Shown here one piece after another: positions 1-8,000 of a DNA stretch of 64,000 nt; the first letter of the stretch is position 1; each line of letters opens with the position of its first letter. This DNA comes from Pseudomonas sp. RIT-PI-S (GTDB lineage: Bacteria; Pseudomonadota; Gammaproteobacteria; Pseudomonadales; Pseudomonadaceae). The stretch lies in NCBI RefSeq assembly GCF_025642975.1, contig NZ_JANZKJ010000012.1, positions 91,694 through 155,693 on the forward strand. Direction: 5' to 3'. The translations under genes were made by a program, and so were the position numbers. The notes beneath the pieces are model-generated. The model saw nothing but the letters and a program-made list of their open reading frames with translations. It was not told where the DNA came from and ran no database searches.

Positions 1-386
1 CGTGTCAGTAAGTTGATGAAGGGGCGAATATGCCCGCTATGGGAGCGATTTGCAAATTTTATAGAACATTTTGTGACTTGTGGTGCCGCAGCGAACATCT
101 GGCGGAAATCGCCCTTTCCCAAGCTGCTAATGCAAACTTCCGGCGCAGCCCAACTGGCTGAACATGCTGGGGAATCCCCCATCCGCCAAGCTTCCGGCGG
201 GCGCGCAGCCTATCAATAAGCTGTTTGTCGTGATTCACCGCTGCGCTCTGCCTACCGCTATTGCATTGAATAAAGCTATCGACGCAGCGAAAGTCTGGTG
301 ACGCCAGCCAATTGGCGGGAAGCTACCGGCGATAGAGAATGCAAAGCAGGGGCCACAAGCACGACCGCTGGTCGCCGGCGAGCCTG
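1..386. other. Intergenic region downstream of hda
   Basis: No credible gene was found; the open frames here lack homology-like composition and ribosome sites. The left part looks like the upstream region of a minus-strand gene beyond the window edge, and the right end carries a REP-like palindrome that overlaps the hda stop codon. Confidence 0.5.
27..55 (-). promoter_or_regulatory. Candidate sigma-70 promoter for a gene left of the window
   Basis: On the minus strand TTGCAA (plus 50-55) and CATATT (plus 27-32) are separated by exactly 17 bases. The gene it would serve lies outside the window, so this rests on motif and spacing only. Confidence 0.3.
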
Positions 387-394
387 CTACCAGC
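367..394. repeat. REP-like palindrome
   Basis: A GCTGGT...ACCAGC palindrome with the GCCGGCGAGCCTGCTAC core resembles the other REP copies in this window (6450, 31911, 38772, 48004). It covers the hda stop codon at 387-389, so it may act in transcript 3' end stability. Confidence 0.45.
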
Positions 395-1094
395 CGAGGG
401 TTTCTTTAAGGAAAGGAATGGTGAGCTTGCGCTGGGCTTGGAGGGAGGCCTGGTCAAGCCGTTCCAGCAGGTCGAACAGGGAGCTCATGCTGCGGCTGCC
501 GCGGGTGAGGATAAAGTGGCCCACTTCATCGGTAAGGTGCAAACCACGCCGGGATGCTCTCAACTGCAATGCGCGGAGCTTGTCTTCGTCCGACAACGGG
601 CGCATCTGGAACACCAGCGCCAGCGTCAGCCGAGACTTGAGGTCCGCGAGCTTTACCGGCAGTTCGCGCGGCGAGTGCGAAGCGGCGATCAACAGCCGGC
701 GGCCACTGTCGCGCAGCCGATTGAACAGGTGGAACAGCGCTTCTTCCCAGTCGGCCTTGCCGGCGATCACCTGGAGGTCATCCAGGCACACCAGTTCGTA
801 TTGCGCCAGGTAGTCGAGAATGCCAATGCCGCGGTCGAGCAGCTGAGCCAGAGGCAGATAGACCGCTGGCTGCCCCTGTTGCTCCATGCGCAAGCAGGCG
901 GCCTGCATCAAGTGAGTGCGCCCTACCCCTTGCTTGCCCCAAAGGTAGATCAGGCTTTCGGTCCAGCCGGCATCCGCATCGCACAACCGCTCGACGTAAC
1001 CGAGCGCCGCGGCGTTAGCCCCGGGGTAATAGTTGACGAAGGTGGCGTCGTCGCGCAGGCGCACACCCAGCGGGAGTTGGATCGGCTCTTTCAT
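387..1094 (-). CDS. hda: DnaA regulatory inactivator Hda
   Basis: A 235-residue AAA+ protein of the usual Hda length. Hda, with the DNA-loaded beta clamp, stimulates ATP hydrolysis by DnaA and so prevents re-initiation of replication. Visible features are an N-terminal clamp-binding motif QLPLGV (residues 6-11), a Walker A-like GKQGVGRT (about 53-60), the Walker B-like LVCLDDLQ (101-108), and a C-terminal AAA+ lid with an arginine-rich sensor region. It lacks the DnaA DNA-binding domain IV. It lies just downstream of the AI-2E permease gene on the same strand but has its own promoter-like sequence at 1131-1158. The ATG at 1094 is the only sensible start. Confidence 0.95.
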   Translation of the reverse strand: MKEPIQLPLGVRLRDDATFVNYYPGANAAALGYVERLCDADAGWTESLIYLWGKQGVGRTHLMQAACLRMEQQGQPAVYLPLAQLLDRGIGILDYLAQYELVCLDDLQVIAGKADWEEALFHLFNRLRDSGRRLLIAASHSPRELPVKLADLKSRLTLALVFQMRPLSDEDKLRALQLRASRRGLHLTDEVGHFILTRGSRSMSSLFDLLERLDQASLQAQRKLTIPFLKETLGW

Positions 1095-1130
1095 GCGGCC
1101 CGGGGTTACGCCTCAGCTCAAAGGGGGCAA

Positions 1131-1158
1131 ATTCTAGCGGCTTGGCTGGAAGCTGCAA
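1131..1158 (-). promoter_or_regulatory. Candidate hda promoter
   Basis: Reading the minus strand, TTGCAG (plus 1153-1158) and TAGAAT (plus 1131-1136) are spaced by 16 bases, 37 bases ahead of the hda ATG. This is a good sigma-70 match by position and spacing. Confidence 0.5.
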
Positions 1159-1203
1159 GCTTGACGCGCGCAAGGCGCGGTCACGCTAGCACCGCAGCAT
1201 TAG

Positions 1204-2277
1204 TCAAAGCTCCGGATCCTCGCCACCGCCGTACAGGTCCGACTGTTTATACAGTACATGTATATGGCGGATGAGCACCATGATCACCGCGGCCACCGGC
1301 AGCGCCAGCAACACACCGGTAAAGCCGAACAGCTCGCCGCCAGCCAGGATCGCAAAGATCACCGCGACTGGGTGCAGCCCGATACGATCGCCTACCAGCA
1401 AGGGCGTGAGCACCATGCCCTCGAGCGCCTGGCCGATGGCGAACACCGCGCCTATGGCCGCCAGGTGCCAGGCATCCAGCCCGAACTGGAACAGCCCCGC
1501 CGCCATGGCCGCGGTGATACCGGTGATAAAGCCCATGTAGGGCACGATGGAAGCAAGCCCGGCCAATACGCCCACCAACAGGCCCAGCTCCAGGCCAGTC
1601 AGCATCAGGCCCACCGAATAGATCCCACCGAGCGCCAGCATCACCATCAACTGCCCGCGCAGGAATGCACCCAATACCTCGTGGCACTCCTGCGCCAGGG
1701 CGACGATCTGGCCCTCACGCTGGCGCGGAAGCAGACCCCGGATTTTCGCCATCATCAGGTCCCAGTCACGCAGCAGGTAGAAGCCCACCACCGGAATCAG
1801 CACCAGGTTGGCCAGCCAGCCGATCAGCGCCAGGCCCGACGCTGTCGCCTGCGCCAGGATCAGCCCGACCACATCGGTGGTCTGGCCCATGTGCGCGGAA
1901 ATGGCCTGCTTGATCTTGTCGAATTTCCAGAACCCTTCCGCCAGCCCCAGCCGGGCCTGCACCCAGGGCAGCGCCACCTGTTGCAACCAGTCGAGGAACT
2001 GTGGCGTGAGCTCGTAAAGCCTCACCAGCTGCCGTGCCAGCATCGGGATGACCACCACCAGCGCGACCATGACGATCAACGTGAACAGCACGAACACCAC
2101 GGCCACCGCCAGTGTTCGGGAAAGCTTGAGCCGTTCGAGGCGATCGACCAGCGGGTCACCCAGGTAGGCGATCAGCATGCCGATCAGAAATGGCGAGAGG
2201 ATCGGGTGCAGCAGGAAGATAAAGACGCAGACCACCAGGACCGCGCCCAACCAGAACCAATGCTTTTTATCCGTCAT
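1204..2277 (-). CDS. AI-2E family transporter (PerM-like permease)
   Basis: A 357-residue inner-membrane protein of the AI-2E/PerM family, with about eight hydrophobic segments: a pair near the N terminus (from WFWLGAVLVV), one around 60-85, and several in the C-terminal half containing glycine-rich motifs such as GLASIVPYMG. Substrates of this family are mostly undefined (some members export autoinducer-2, others act as Na+/H+ antiporters), so no substrate is assigned. I chose the ATG at 2277, which follows GGTGAG by a normal distance. A GTG at 2289 would overlap the DUF2066 stop but has no ribosome site. It is probably cotranscribed with the upstream DUF2066 gene. Confidence 0.88.
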   Translation of the reverse strand: MTDKKHWFWLGAVLVVCVFIFLLHPILSPFLIGMLIAYLGDPLVDRLERLKLSRTLAVAVVFVLFTLIVMVALVVVIPMLARQLVRLYELTPQFLDWLQQVALPWVQARLGLAEGFWKFDKIKQAISAHMGQTTDVVGLILAQATASGLALIGWLANLVLIPVVGFYLLRDWDLMMAKIRGLLPRQREGQIVALAQECHEVLGAFLRGQLMVMLALGGIYSVGLMLTGLELGLLVGVLAGLASIVPYMGFITGITAAMAAGLFQFGLDAWHLAAIGAVFAIGQALEGMVLTPLLVGDRIGLHPVAVIFAILAGGELFGFTGVLLALPVAAVIMVLIRHIHVLYKQSDLYGGGEDPEL

Positions 2278-2285
2278 GACCAGGC

Positions 2286-3341
2286 TCACCAGTGGAACCG
2301 CAGCGGTTCGGGGGTGGCCGGTGCCGTGGGCACGCCGCCGGCGGGGATCGGCGCCGAGGCGGGCGCGGCGCTGGGCTGCGGTAGCGAGGCCGGGTCAACT
2401 TCTTGCAGCCGCGCCAGGCTCATCTGTGCCCGTATTTGCTCGGGGCTGGCGGTCACACGATAAAGGGCCTTGTCACCGCTCACCGATTGCAGCCGCGCGC
2501 CAAGGCTGTCCAGGGCCCGGCCGAGCTCGGCATAACGCTCCAGCGTCATGCCCTGCACCTCGATGGCCAGCTCGCTGCTGGCACCGGGCTTGACGATATA
2601 GCGTGGCGCCAGGCGTTGCATGACCGCCAGCATCACCGCATCGGCAAGGGCCGCCTGGTCCGCCGCCTGTACGCTACCCTGTTCGCGCTGGTTGCCCAGC
2701 CACAGGCGCCATTTTGCCTGCCATTGGCTGCCATCCGTGCTCGCGTGCACTGCCAGCAACGCATCCGCGCCATAGCGATGGGACACACCCTGAAGCGGGG
2801 CAGGATCGGTGCCTTCGAGGTTCTTCGCGGTGGCCGCCAGTTGTTCTTCCAAGTCCGCCAGCGGCAGTTTGAGCGGCAGCCCGCGGTGTTTTGCCGCCTG
2901 TCGCAGGGGCGCGGCGCTAGGCTGTGCATCGCCGGCGAGGGTGGCGCCGGCGGCGGTCTCGTTCAACCACCAGGCCAGGATCGATGGCCGGTTAGCGCCC
3001 CACGTGGCCAGGCCGGCCTGACGCAAGGCCTTATCGGTGCTAACAGGGTCGAAATCCACTTGCAGGGCCTGCGCGGGCCCTGCCTGGTAGCCGAATTGGC
3101 TGATGATCTGCTGCGGGTCCTTGCGTACGCCGGCCAGCCCCGCGCTGGCGAATGCCTTGGGATCGCCGGTCAGGCGCAGCACCAGGGTTTCCAGCGCACG
3201 CTGGGTGGCCTGGTCGCGTTCTTCCGGGGCCTGGCTGGCCACCGGCTCGCTCACCTGATAAAGGTTGCTCAGGGTTTCGGCCCAGGCGCCCGGTTGGGCG
3301 AAGCTGAACAGCAAAGCGAGCAAAACGGGGCGCAGGCGCAT
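2286..3341 (-). CDS. DUF2066 domain-containing secreted protein
   Basis: About 351 residues with a signal peptide (MRLRPVLLALLFSFAQPGAWA, cut after AWA), then a DUF2066-type periplasmic domain containing a conserved FGYQAGP-like segment near 95, and a low-complexity Ala/Pro tail (about 325-345). The function of DUF2066 is unknown. It is divergent from purM, as in other Pseudomonas. The frame stays open upstream to 3569, but the signal peptide fixes the start in the cluster of ATGs at 3341, 3347 and 3356; GGA about 10 bases upstream favours 3341. Its end abuts the AI-2E gene, suggesting a two-gene operon. Confidence 0.85.
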   Translation of the reverse strand: MRLRPVLLALLFSFAQPGAWAETLSNLYQVSEPVASQAPEERDQATQRALETLVLRLTGDPKAFASAGLAGVRKDPQQIISQFGYQAGPAQALQVDFDPVSTDKALRQAGLATWGANRPSILAWWLNETAAGATLAGDAQPSAAPLRQAAKHRGLPLKLPLADLEEQLAATAKNLEGTDPAPLQGVSHRYGADALLAVHASTDGSQWQAKWRLWLGNQREQGSVQAADQAALADAVMLAVMQRLAPRYIVKPGASSELAIEVQGMTLERYAELGRALDSLGARLQSVSGDKALYRVTASPEQIRAQMSLARLQEVDPASLPQPSAAPASAPIPAGGVPTAPATPEPLRFHW

Positions 3342-3483
3342 GAGCATAGGTTCCATGGCAAAGGTACTGAAGTGACTGGGACACACTTTCCCGGAAAACA
3401 TTCGACCTGCCAACTGTCTCGCTTCGCCTGCGGCTGCCAGCCGTGCGTACCCAAGCCCCGTTCTGGCCTGAATAGGCCAAGCC

Positions 3484-3492
3484 TGATAAAAT
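3484..3492 (+). promoter_or_regulatory. Candidate purM -10 region
   Basis: TGATAAAAT lies 70 bases upstream of the purM ATG in the divergent purM/DUF2066 spacer. The -35 element is not convincing, so only the -10 is proposed. Confidence 0.35.
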
Positions 3493-3561
3493 CGCGCGCC
3501 TTCGCAGACCCTAACCTTAGTGGTCGTTTTTCTGTATCGCCCCTTTTCAAAGGCCTGGATC

Positions 3562-4620
3562 ATGAGCAAGCAACCCTCCCTGAGCTACAAGGACGCCGGT
3601 GTGGACATCGACGCCGGTGAAGCGCTGGTCGAACGCATCAAGGGCGTGGCCAAGCGCACCGCGCGGCCTGAAGTGATGGGCGGGCTGGGCGGCTTCGGCG
3701 CCCTCTGCGAAATCCCTGCCGGCTACAAGCAGCCGGTACTGGTCTCGGGTACCGACGGTGTGGGCACCAAGCTGCGCCTGGCCTTGAACCTGAACAAGCA
3801 CGACAGCATCGGCATCGACCTGGTGGCCATGTGCGTGAACGACCTGGTGGTCTGTGGCGCCGAGCCGCTGTTCTTCCTCGATTACTACGCCACCGGCAAA
3901 CTTAACGTCGACGTCGCCGCCACCGTGGTGACCGGCATCGGCGAAGGCTGCGAACAGGCGGGCTGCTCGCTGGTGGGCGGCGAAACCGCCGAGATGCCGG
4001 GCATGTACGAAGGCGAAGACTACGACCTGGCCGGCTTCTGCGTTGGCGTGGTGGAAAAAGCCGAGATCATCGACGGCTCGAAAGTCGCCACGGGCGATGC
4101 GCTGATCGCCCTGCCCTCCTCTGGCCCGCACTCCAATGGCTATTCGCTGGTTCGCAAGATCATCGAAGTGGCAGGTGCCGACATCGCCACCGAACAGCTC
4201 GACGGCAAGCCGCTGGCCGACCTGCTCATGGCGCCTACCCGCATCTACGTCAAGCCGTTGCTCAAGCTCATCGCCGAGACCGGCGCGGTCAAGGCCATGG
4301 CCCACATCACTGGCGGCGGCCTGTTGGACAACATCCCGCGCGTGCTGCCCGCTGGCGCGCAGGCGGTGATCGACGTAGCGAGCTGGCAGCGCCCGGCGGT
4401 CTTCGACTGGCTGCAACAACATGGCAACGTGGATGAAACCGAGATGCACCGGGTTCTGAACTGCGGCGTGGGCATGGTCATCTGCGTCGCCCAGGCAGAC
4501 GTGTCGCGTGCGCTCGAAGTGCTGAAGGCCGCCGGTGAACAACCCTGGGTCATCGGCGAAATCACCGGTGCCGCCGAAGGGGCTGCCCAGGTCGAGCTGA
4601 AAAACCTCAAGGCCCACTGA
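3562..4620 (+). CDS. purM: Phosphoribosylformylglycinamidine cyclo-ligase (AIR synthetase)
   Basis: A 352-residue cytosolic enzyme that closes the imidazole ring of AIR from FGAM using ATP, step five of de novo purine synthesis. The start MSKQPSLSYKDAGVDIDAG is the classic PurM N terminus. The ATP/dimer-interface motifs GTDGVGTKLRLA (about 73-84) and GGETAEMPGMY (about 139-149) and the HITGGGLLDNIPR segment (about 249-261) are intact. An upstream GTG at 3520 would add 14 unrelated residues and is rejected. The TGA stop overlaps the purN ATG by one base, so purM-purN are translationally coupled. Confidence 0.97.
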   Translation: MSKQPSLSYKDAGVDIDAGEALVERIKGVAKRTARPEVMGGLGGFGALCEIPAGYKQPVLVSGTDGVGTKLRLALNLNKHDSIGIDLVAMCVNDLVVCGAEPLFFLDYYATGKLNVDVAATVVTGIGEGCEQAGCSLVGGETAEMPGMYEGEDYDLAGFCVGVVEKAEIIDGSKVATGDALIALPSSGPHSNGYSLVRKIIEVAGADIATEQLDGKPLADLLMAPTRIYVKPLLKLIAETGAVKAMAHITGGGLLDNIPRVLPAGAQAVIDVASWQRPAVFDWLQQHGNVDETEMHRVLNCGVGMVICVAQADVSRALEVLKAAGEQPWVIGEITGAAEGAAQVELKNLKAH

Positions 4621-5270
4621 TGCCCGGGCCTTGTAACCTGGTGGTCTTGCTGTCGGGCGCCGGCAGCAACCTCCAGGCAATGATCGACAGTTTCGCTCAC
4701 GCCGATACGCCGGTACGCATCCGCGCGGTCATCGCCAACCGCGCCGACGCCCACGGCCTCGAGCGCGCCCGCGCCGCCGGCATCGAAACCCGGGTACTGG
4801 AGCACGCAGGCTACGCTGGGCGCGAAGCCTTCGACCAGGCGCTGATCGCCTTGATCGACGGCTTCGCGCCGCAACTGGTGGCACTGGCCGGGTTCATGCG
4901 GATTCTCAGCCCTGGGTTCGTCCGCCATTATCATGGCCGCCTGCTCAATATCCATCCTTCGCTGTTGCCACGCCACAAGGGCCTGCATACCCACCAGCGC
5001 GCCCTGGAGGCCGGCGACAGTGAGCACGGCTGCAGCGTACACTTCGTTACCGAGGAACTCGACGGAGGCCCTCTGGTCGTACAGGCTGCCGTTGCAGTGG
5101 CCCCCGACGACACCCCGGAAACGCTCGCCCGGCGCGTGCATGCCCAAGAGCACCAGATATACCCACTGGCGGTGCGCTGGTTCGCCGAAGGCAGGCTTTG
5201 CCTCAGCGAGCGTGGCGTAACGTTCGACGGCCAGCCCCTGCCCGCCAGCGGCCATTTGATCCGCCCATAG
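4620..5270 (+). CDS. purN: Phosphoribosylglycinamide formyltransferase
   Basis: A 216-residue 10-formyl-THF-dependent GAR transformylase, step three of purine synthesis. The N-terminal VVLLSGAGSNLQAMID phosphate-binding loop (8-23), the folate/catalytic region LAGFMRILSPGFV (about 90-102), the NIHPSLLPRHKG segment with the catalytic Asn-His pair (about 110-121), and the later EELDGGP with its Asp (about 143-149) are all present. It is coupled to purM by a one-base overlap. The sequence is full length for the PurN family. Confidence 0.97.
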   Translation: MPGPCNLVVLLSGAGSNLQAMIDSFAHADTPVRIRAVIANRADAHGLERARAAGIETRVLEHAGYAGREAFDQALIALIDGFAPQLVALAGFMRILSPGFVRHYHGRLLNIHPSLLPRHKGLHTHQRALEAGDSEHGCSVHFVTEELDGGPLVVQAAVAVAPDDTPETLARRVHAQEHQIYPLAVRWFAEGRLCLSERGVTFDGQPLPASGHLIRP

Positions 5271-5278
5271 GAGACCGT

Positions 5279-5992
5279 ATGCGTCGTGCCCTGTTGTTCG
5301 CCCTTGCCTTGATCACGCTTCCGAGCGTTCAGGCCGCGGACCTGAAGCCCTTTTCCGCCAGCTACACCGCGGACTGGAAACAACTGCCCATGAGCGGCAC
5401 CGCCGAGCGCAGCCTGAGCGCCAATGCAGACGGCAGCTGGACGTTGCAGTTCAAGGCCTCGATGATGATCGCCAGCCTGAGCGAAACCAGCACACTGCGC
5501 GTGGACAAGGGCACCTTGCTGCCGCAGGCCTATAACTTCGAGCGCGGCGGCCTGGGCAAAGCCAAGAAGGTCGACCTGGATTTCGACTGGTCCGCCAAGA
5601 AGATCACCGGCACCGACCGCGGCGATCCGATCACCCTGCCACTCAACCGGGGCGTGCTGGACAAGTCCAGCTATCAGCTGGCGCTACAGCATGACGTCGC
5701 GGCCGGCAAGAAGAGCATGAGCTACCAGGTGGTGGACGGCGACGAGATCGACACCTACGACTTCCGCGTATTGGGTGAAGAAAAGGTCGCTACCAAGGCC
5801 GGCAGTATCGACGCGATCAAGGTCGAGCGAGTCCGCGATCCTACCCAGAGCAAGCGTGTCACCGTGCTCTGGTTCGCCAAGGCATGGGATTACCTGCTGG
5901 TACAGCTGCAACAGACTGAAACCGATGGCAAGGAATACACCATCATGCTCCAGGACGGTACCGTGGACGGCCGTCAGGTACAGGGTAACTAA
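5279..5992 (+). CDS. DUF3108 domain-containing periplasmic protein
   Basis: A 237-residue protein with a signal peptide (RRALLFALALITLPSVQA, cut before ADLKPF) followed by a DUF3108 domain beginning FSASYTADWKQLPMSGTAER. The family is a predicted beta-rich periplasmic fold of unknown function. It follows purN by eight bases and sits next to purMN in other Pseudomonas, so it probably shares their transcript. The start at 5279 is set by the signal peptide and the AGGAG just upstream. Confidence 0.88.
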   Translation: MRRALLFALALITLPSVQAADLKPFSASYTADWKQLPMSGTAERSLSANADGSWTLQFKASMMIASLSETSTLRVDKGTLLPQAYNFERGGLGKAKKVDLDFDWSAKKITGTDRGDPITLPLNRGVLDKSSYQLALQHDVAAGKKSMSYQVVDGDEIDTYDFRVLGEEKVATKAGSIDAIKVERVRDPTQSKRVTVLWFAKAWDYLLVQLQQTETDGKEYTIMLQDGTVDGRQVQGN

Positions 5993-6235
5993 CCCCTCCC
6001 CGCGCGCGGCCATGCCCACCGGGCCGCGCCATCCCGCCCTGGGTTGTTCCCTAAAACATTCTTCACGCGCGTTCATGTACTGCGACACTCCGCCGCAGCC
6101 CCCAGGGCATGCGGCCTTCAGCGATTTTTTCGTTTCACGCAATACATCCTTGCCCGGCGCGGCCATTCCATTAGCTGACTAACAATCCTATAACGGATGC
6201 ATGTACCTGTTACGGCAACCCAGAGGAGTAGCAGC

Positions 6236-6430
6236 ATGACTGTGAAAGTAAGCGAGCGTGACGATGCCCATATGTCCCACGAAGGCTTAGCGGCCGGTGT
6301 GCGTATTTGGGACGTGCATCAGCAAGACTTGCTGGTCGGCATGTTCCATAACGAACAGGATGCGGTGGCTTACCAGCGAGAGCTTGAAGCGAGCGAAGCG
6401 CAGCGCACTGCTTCGGACGTGCACAACTGA
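6236..6430 (+). CDS. Small conserved hypothetical protein
   Basis: 64 residues, acidic, soluble, no signal peptide or membrane segment. A compact domain is suggested by VRIWDVHQQDLLVGMFHNEQDAVAYQ in two steps (about 22-47), which resembles the one-strand/one-helix pattern of small phage-like or regulatory proteins, but I recognise no family. The strong ribosome site CAGAGGAG ends nine bases before the ATG, which favours this being real. It is monocistronic, between the DUF3108 gene and a REP pair plus terminator. Confidence 0.65.
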   Translation: MTVKVSERDDAHMSHEGLAAGVRIWDVHQQDLLVGMFHNEQDAVAYQRELEASEAQRTASDVHN

Positions 6431-6449
6431 AGCGGCATTGCCTAACTTC

Positions 6450-6525
6450 GTAGCAGCCGAGCTGGCTCGCGACCAGGCCCAGCACTGATTCAAGGCCGGT
6501 CGCGAGCACGCTGGGCTGCCACGGC
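6450..6525. repeat. Inverted pair of REP elements (BIME)
   Basis: GTAGCAGCCGAGCTGGCTCGCGACC (first copy from 6450, described in two halves) is answered by an inverted copy at 6494-6525 ending in GGGCTGCCACGGC. Such head-to-tail or facing REP pairs are typical of Pseudomonas intergenic regions and form stem-loops in RNA. Confidence 0.6.
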
Positions 6526-6560
6526 CCCCGGGTGTTCGAACCCTGCTTTCCACCGCCTAA

Positions 6561-6590
6561 AAAAATCCCGCGTCAGGCGCGGGATTTTCG
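6561..6590. terminator. Bidirectional rho-independent terminator
   Basis: The stem ATCCCGCG / CGCGGGAT (6565-6572 and 6578-6585) has a 5-base loop, preceded by an A-run and followed by TTTT. It can end the plus-strand small gene and the minus-strand DUF2058 gene whose stop is at 6591. Confidence 0.85.
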
Positions 6591-7130
6591 TTACCACATC
6601 AGATCGTCAGGGATCTTATAGGCCGCGTACGGATCATCGCCTTCTGGCTCCTCCGTCGGCGTGTTGAGCAACACGATACGCCGGGGCTCACGCTCCTGGA
6701 CCTTCAGCGCCGCTTCACGGGGGATGACTTCATAGCCTCCGCCGTGGTGCACGATAGCCAGGCTGCCGTTGGACAGCTTGCTGCGCATCAGGCTGTTGAC
6801 CGACAAGCGCTTGACCTTCTTGTCGTCGACAAAATTGTAATAGTCCTCAGTGGTCAGCTTCGGCAAGCGGGTCGCTTCCACCAACTGCTTGACCTGCGCA
6901 GCCCTGGCCTTGGCCTCGGCTTTTTCCTGCTGCTGACGGTTCAGCTCCTGGTCCTTGCGCAGCTTCTCCGCAGCAGCTTCCTGGGCCAGGCGCTTCTGGG
7001 TGTCGTCTGCCTCGGCCTGGCCTTTATGCACCAGGCGCTTTTGCTTTTGCTGGTCCTTGTTGACCTGCTTGACTTGTTTCTGGTTGACCAAGCCTGCCTT
7101 GAGCAGCTGGTCACGAAGGGAAAGGCTCAT
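6591..7130 (-). CDS. DUF2058 domain-containing protein (YaiL-like)
   Basis: A 179-residue protein starting MSLSLRDQLLKAGLVNQKQ. Its middle (about 25-85) is a highly charged, Lys/Glu/Gln-rich coiled-coil-like stretch, followed by a compact C-terminal domain (about 95-179) containing LPKLTTEDYYNFVDDKKVKR and ending PYAAYKIPDDLMW. E. coli YaiL belongs to this family and is described as a nucleoprotein/polysome-associated protein; the biochemical role is not established. An upstream in-frame GTG at 7142 is possible, but the ATG at 7130 gives the conserved N terminus. Confidence 0.85.
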   Translation of the reverse strand: MSLSLRDQLLKAGLVNQKQVKQVNKDQQKQKRLVHKGQAEADDTQKRLAQEAAAEKLRKDQELNRQQQEKAEAKARAAQVKQLVEATRLPKLTTEDYYNFVDDKKVKRLSVNSLMRSKLSNGSLAIVHHGGGYEVIPREAALKVQEREPRRIVLLNTPTEEPEGDDPYAAYKIPDDLMW

Positions 7131-7148
7131 GGTTTCACTCACTTTTAC

Positions 7149-8000
7149 TCAGCCACAGCTGGGTATTTTCTTTTCCTGACGTTTCGCTTCGGCCCAAAGT
7201 GCATCCAGTGCCTCGAGGTCGCAATCTTCAATGAGTTGCCCCTGTGTGCGCAACACCCCTTCGATATAACGAAAGCGCCTTTCGAACTTGGCATTGGCCG
7301 CCCGCAGGGCCTGCTCGGGATCGAGCTTCAATTTGCGTCCCAGGTTCGCCACGGTGAACAACAGATCGCCCAGTTCTTCGGCGACCGCCGTCGGGTCGCT
7401 GCCGGCCATGGCTTCGAGAAGTTCATCGAGCTCTTCGCGCACTTTGTCCACCACTGGCAACGCTTCTGGCCAGTCGAAGCCTACGGCGGCCGCGCGCTTT
7501 TGCAACTTAGCCGCACGGGCCAGCGCCGGCAGGCCGGCAGGCACGTCGTCGAGCAACGACAACTGTTCCGGCGCTTCGGAGCGTTGCGCTCGCTCCTCGG
7601 CCTTGATCGCTTCCCAGCGCTGCTTGACCTGCGCCTCGCCGAGGCGAGGGGTGTCCGCGGGCGCATACAGGTCGGCGGTGGGGAACACATGCGGGTGGCG
7701 ACGAATGAGCTTGCGAGTAATGCCATCGACCACGTCGGCGAAAGCGAACCGCCCTTCTTCCTGGCCTAGCTGAGCGTAATAGACGACCTGGAACAGCAGG
7801 TCGCCCAGTTCGCCGGGCAAGTGAGTGAAGTCCTCGCGCTCGATAGCGTCGGCCACCTCGTACGCCTCTTCGAGGGTGAAGGGCACGATGCTGGCGTAGT
7901 TCTGTTTCAGGTCCCAGGGGCAGCCGTGGCGAGGGTCACGCAGGCGCGCCATGAGATGCAGCAGGTCGTCGATTCCGTAGCGGGTGGCAGGCTGGGTCAT
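7149..8000 (-). CDS. mazG: Nucleoside triphosphate pyrophosphohydrolase MazG
   Basis: A 283-residue two-domain all-alpha NTP pyrophosphatase that converts NTPs to NMPs plus pyrophosphate. The first MazG domain contains RLRDPRHGCPWDLKQ (about 20-34) and the metal-binding EEAYEVADAIE (about 45-55); the second holds EELDELLEAM and AEELGDLLFTVANL (about 187-215). The ATG overlaps the relA stop as ATGA, so mazG is coupled to relA, a meaningful pairing because MazG has been tied to ppGpp turnover in E. coli. Confidence 0.95.
   Translation of the reverse strand: MTQPATRYGIDDLLHLMARLRDPRHGCPWDLKQNYASIVPFTLEEAYEVADAIEREDFTHLPGELGDLLFQVVYYAQLGQEEGRFAFADVVDGITRKLIRRHPHVFPTADLYAPADTPRLGEAQVKQRWEAIKAEERAQRSEAPEQLSLLDDVPAGLPALARAAKLQKRAAAVGFDWPEALPVVDKVREELDELLEAMAGSDPTAVAEELGDLLFTVANLGRKLKLDPEQALRAANAKFERRFRYIEGVLRTQGQLIEDCDLEALDALWAEAKRQEKKIPSCG

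Noticed and set aside
13..219. Plus-strand 68-codon frame near the left edge
   Set aside because: No ribosome site, no family, and it overlaps the likely promoter region of a gene left of the window.
2286..3569. Longer N terminus for the DUF2066 gene
   Set aside because: The extension runs through the purM promoter region, and the signal peptide begins at 3341-3356.
6526..6555. GTTCGAACCC, resembling a tRNA T-loop
   Set aside because: No matching acceptor stem, anticodon arm or D-arm around it on either strand; it is next to REP palindromes.
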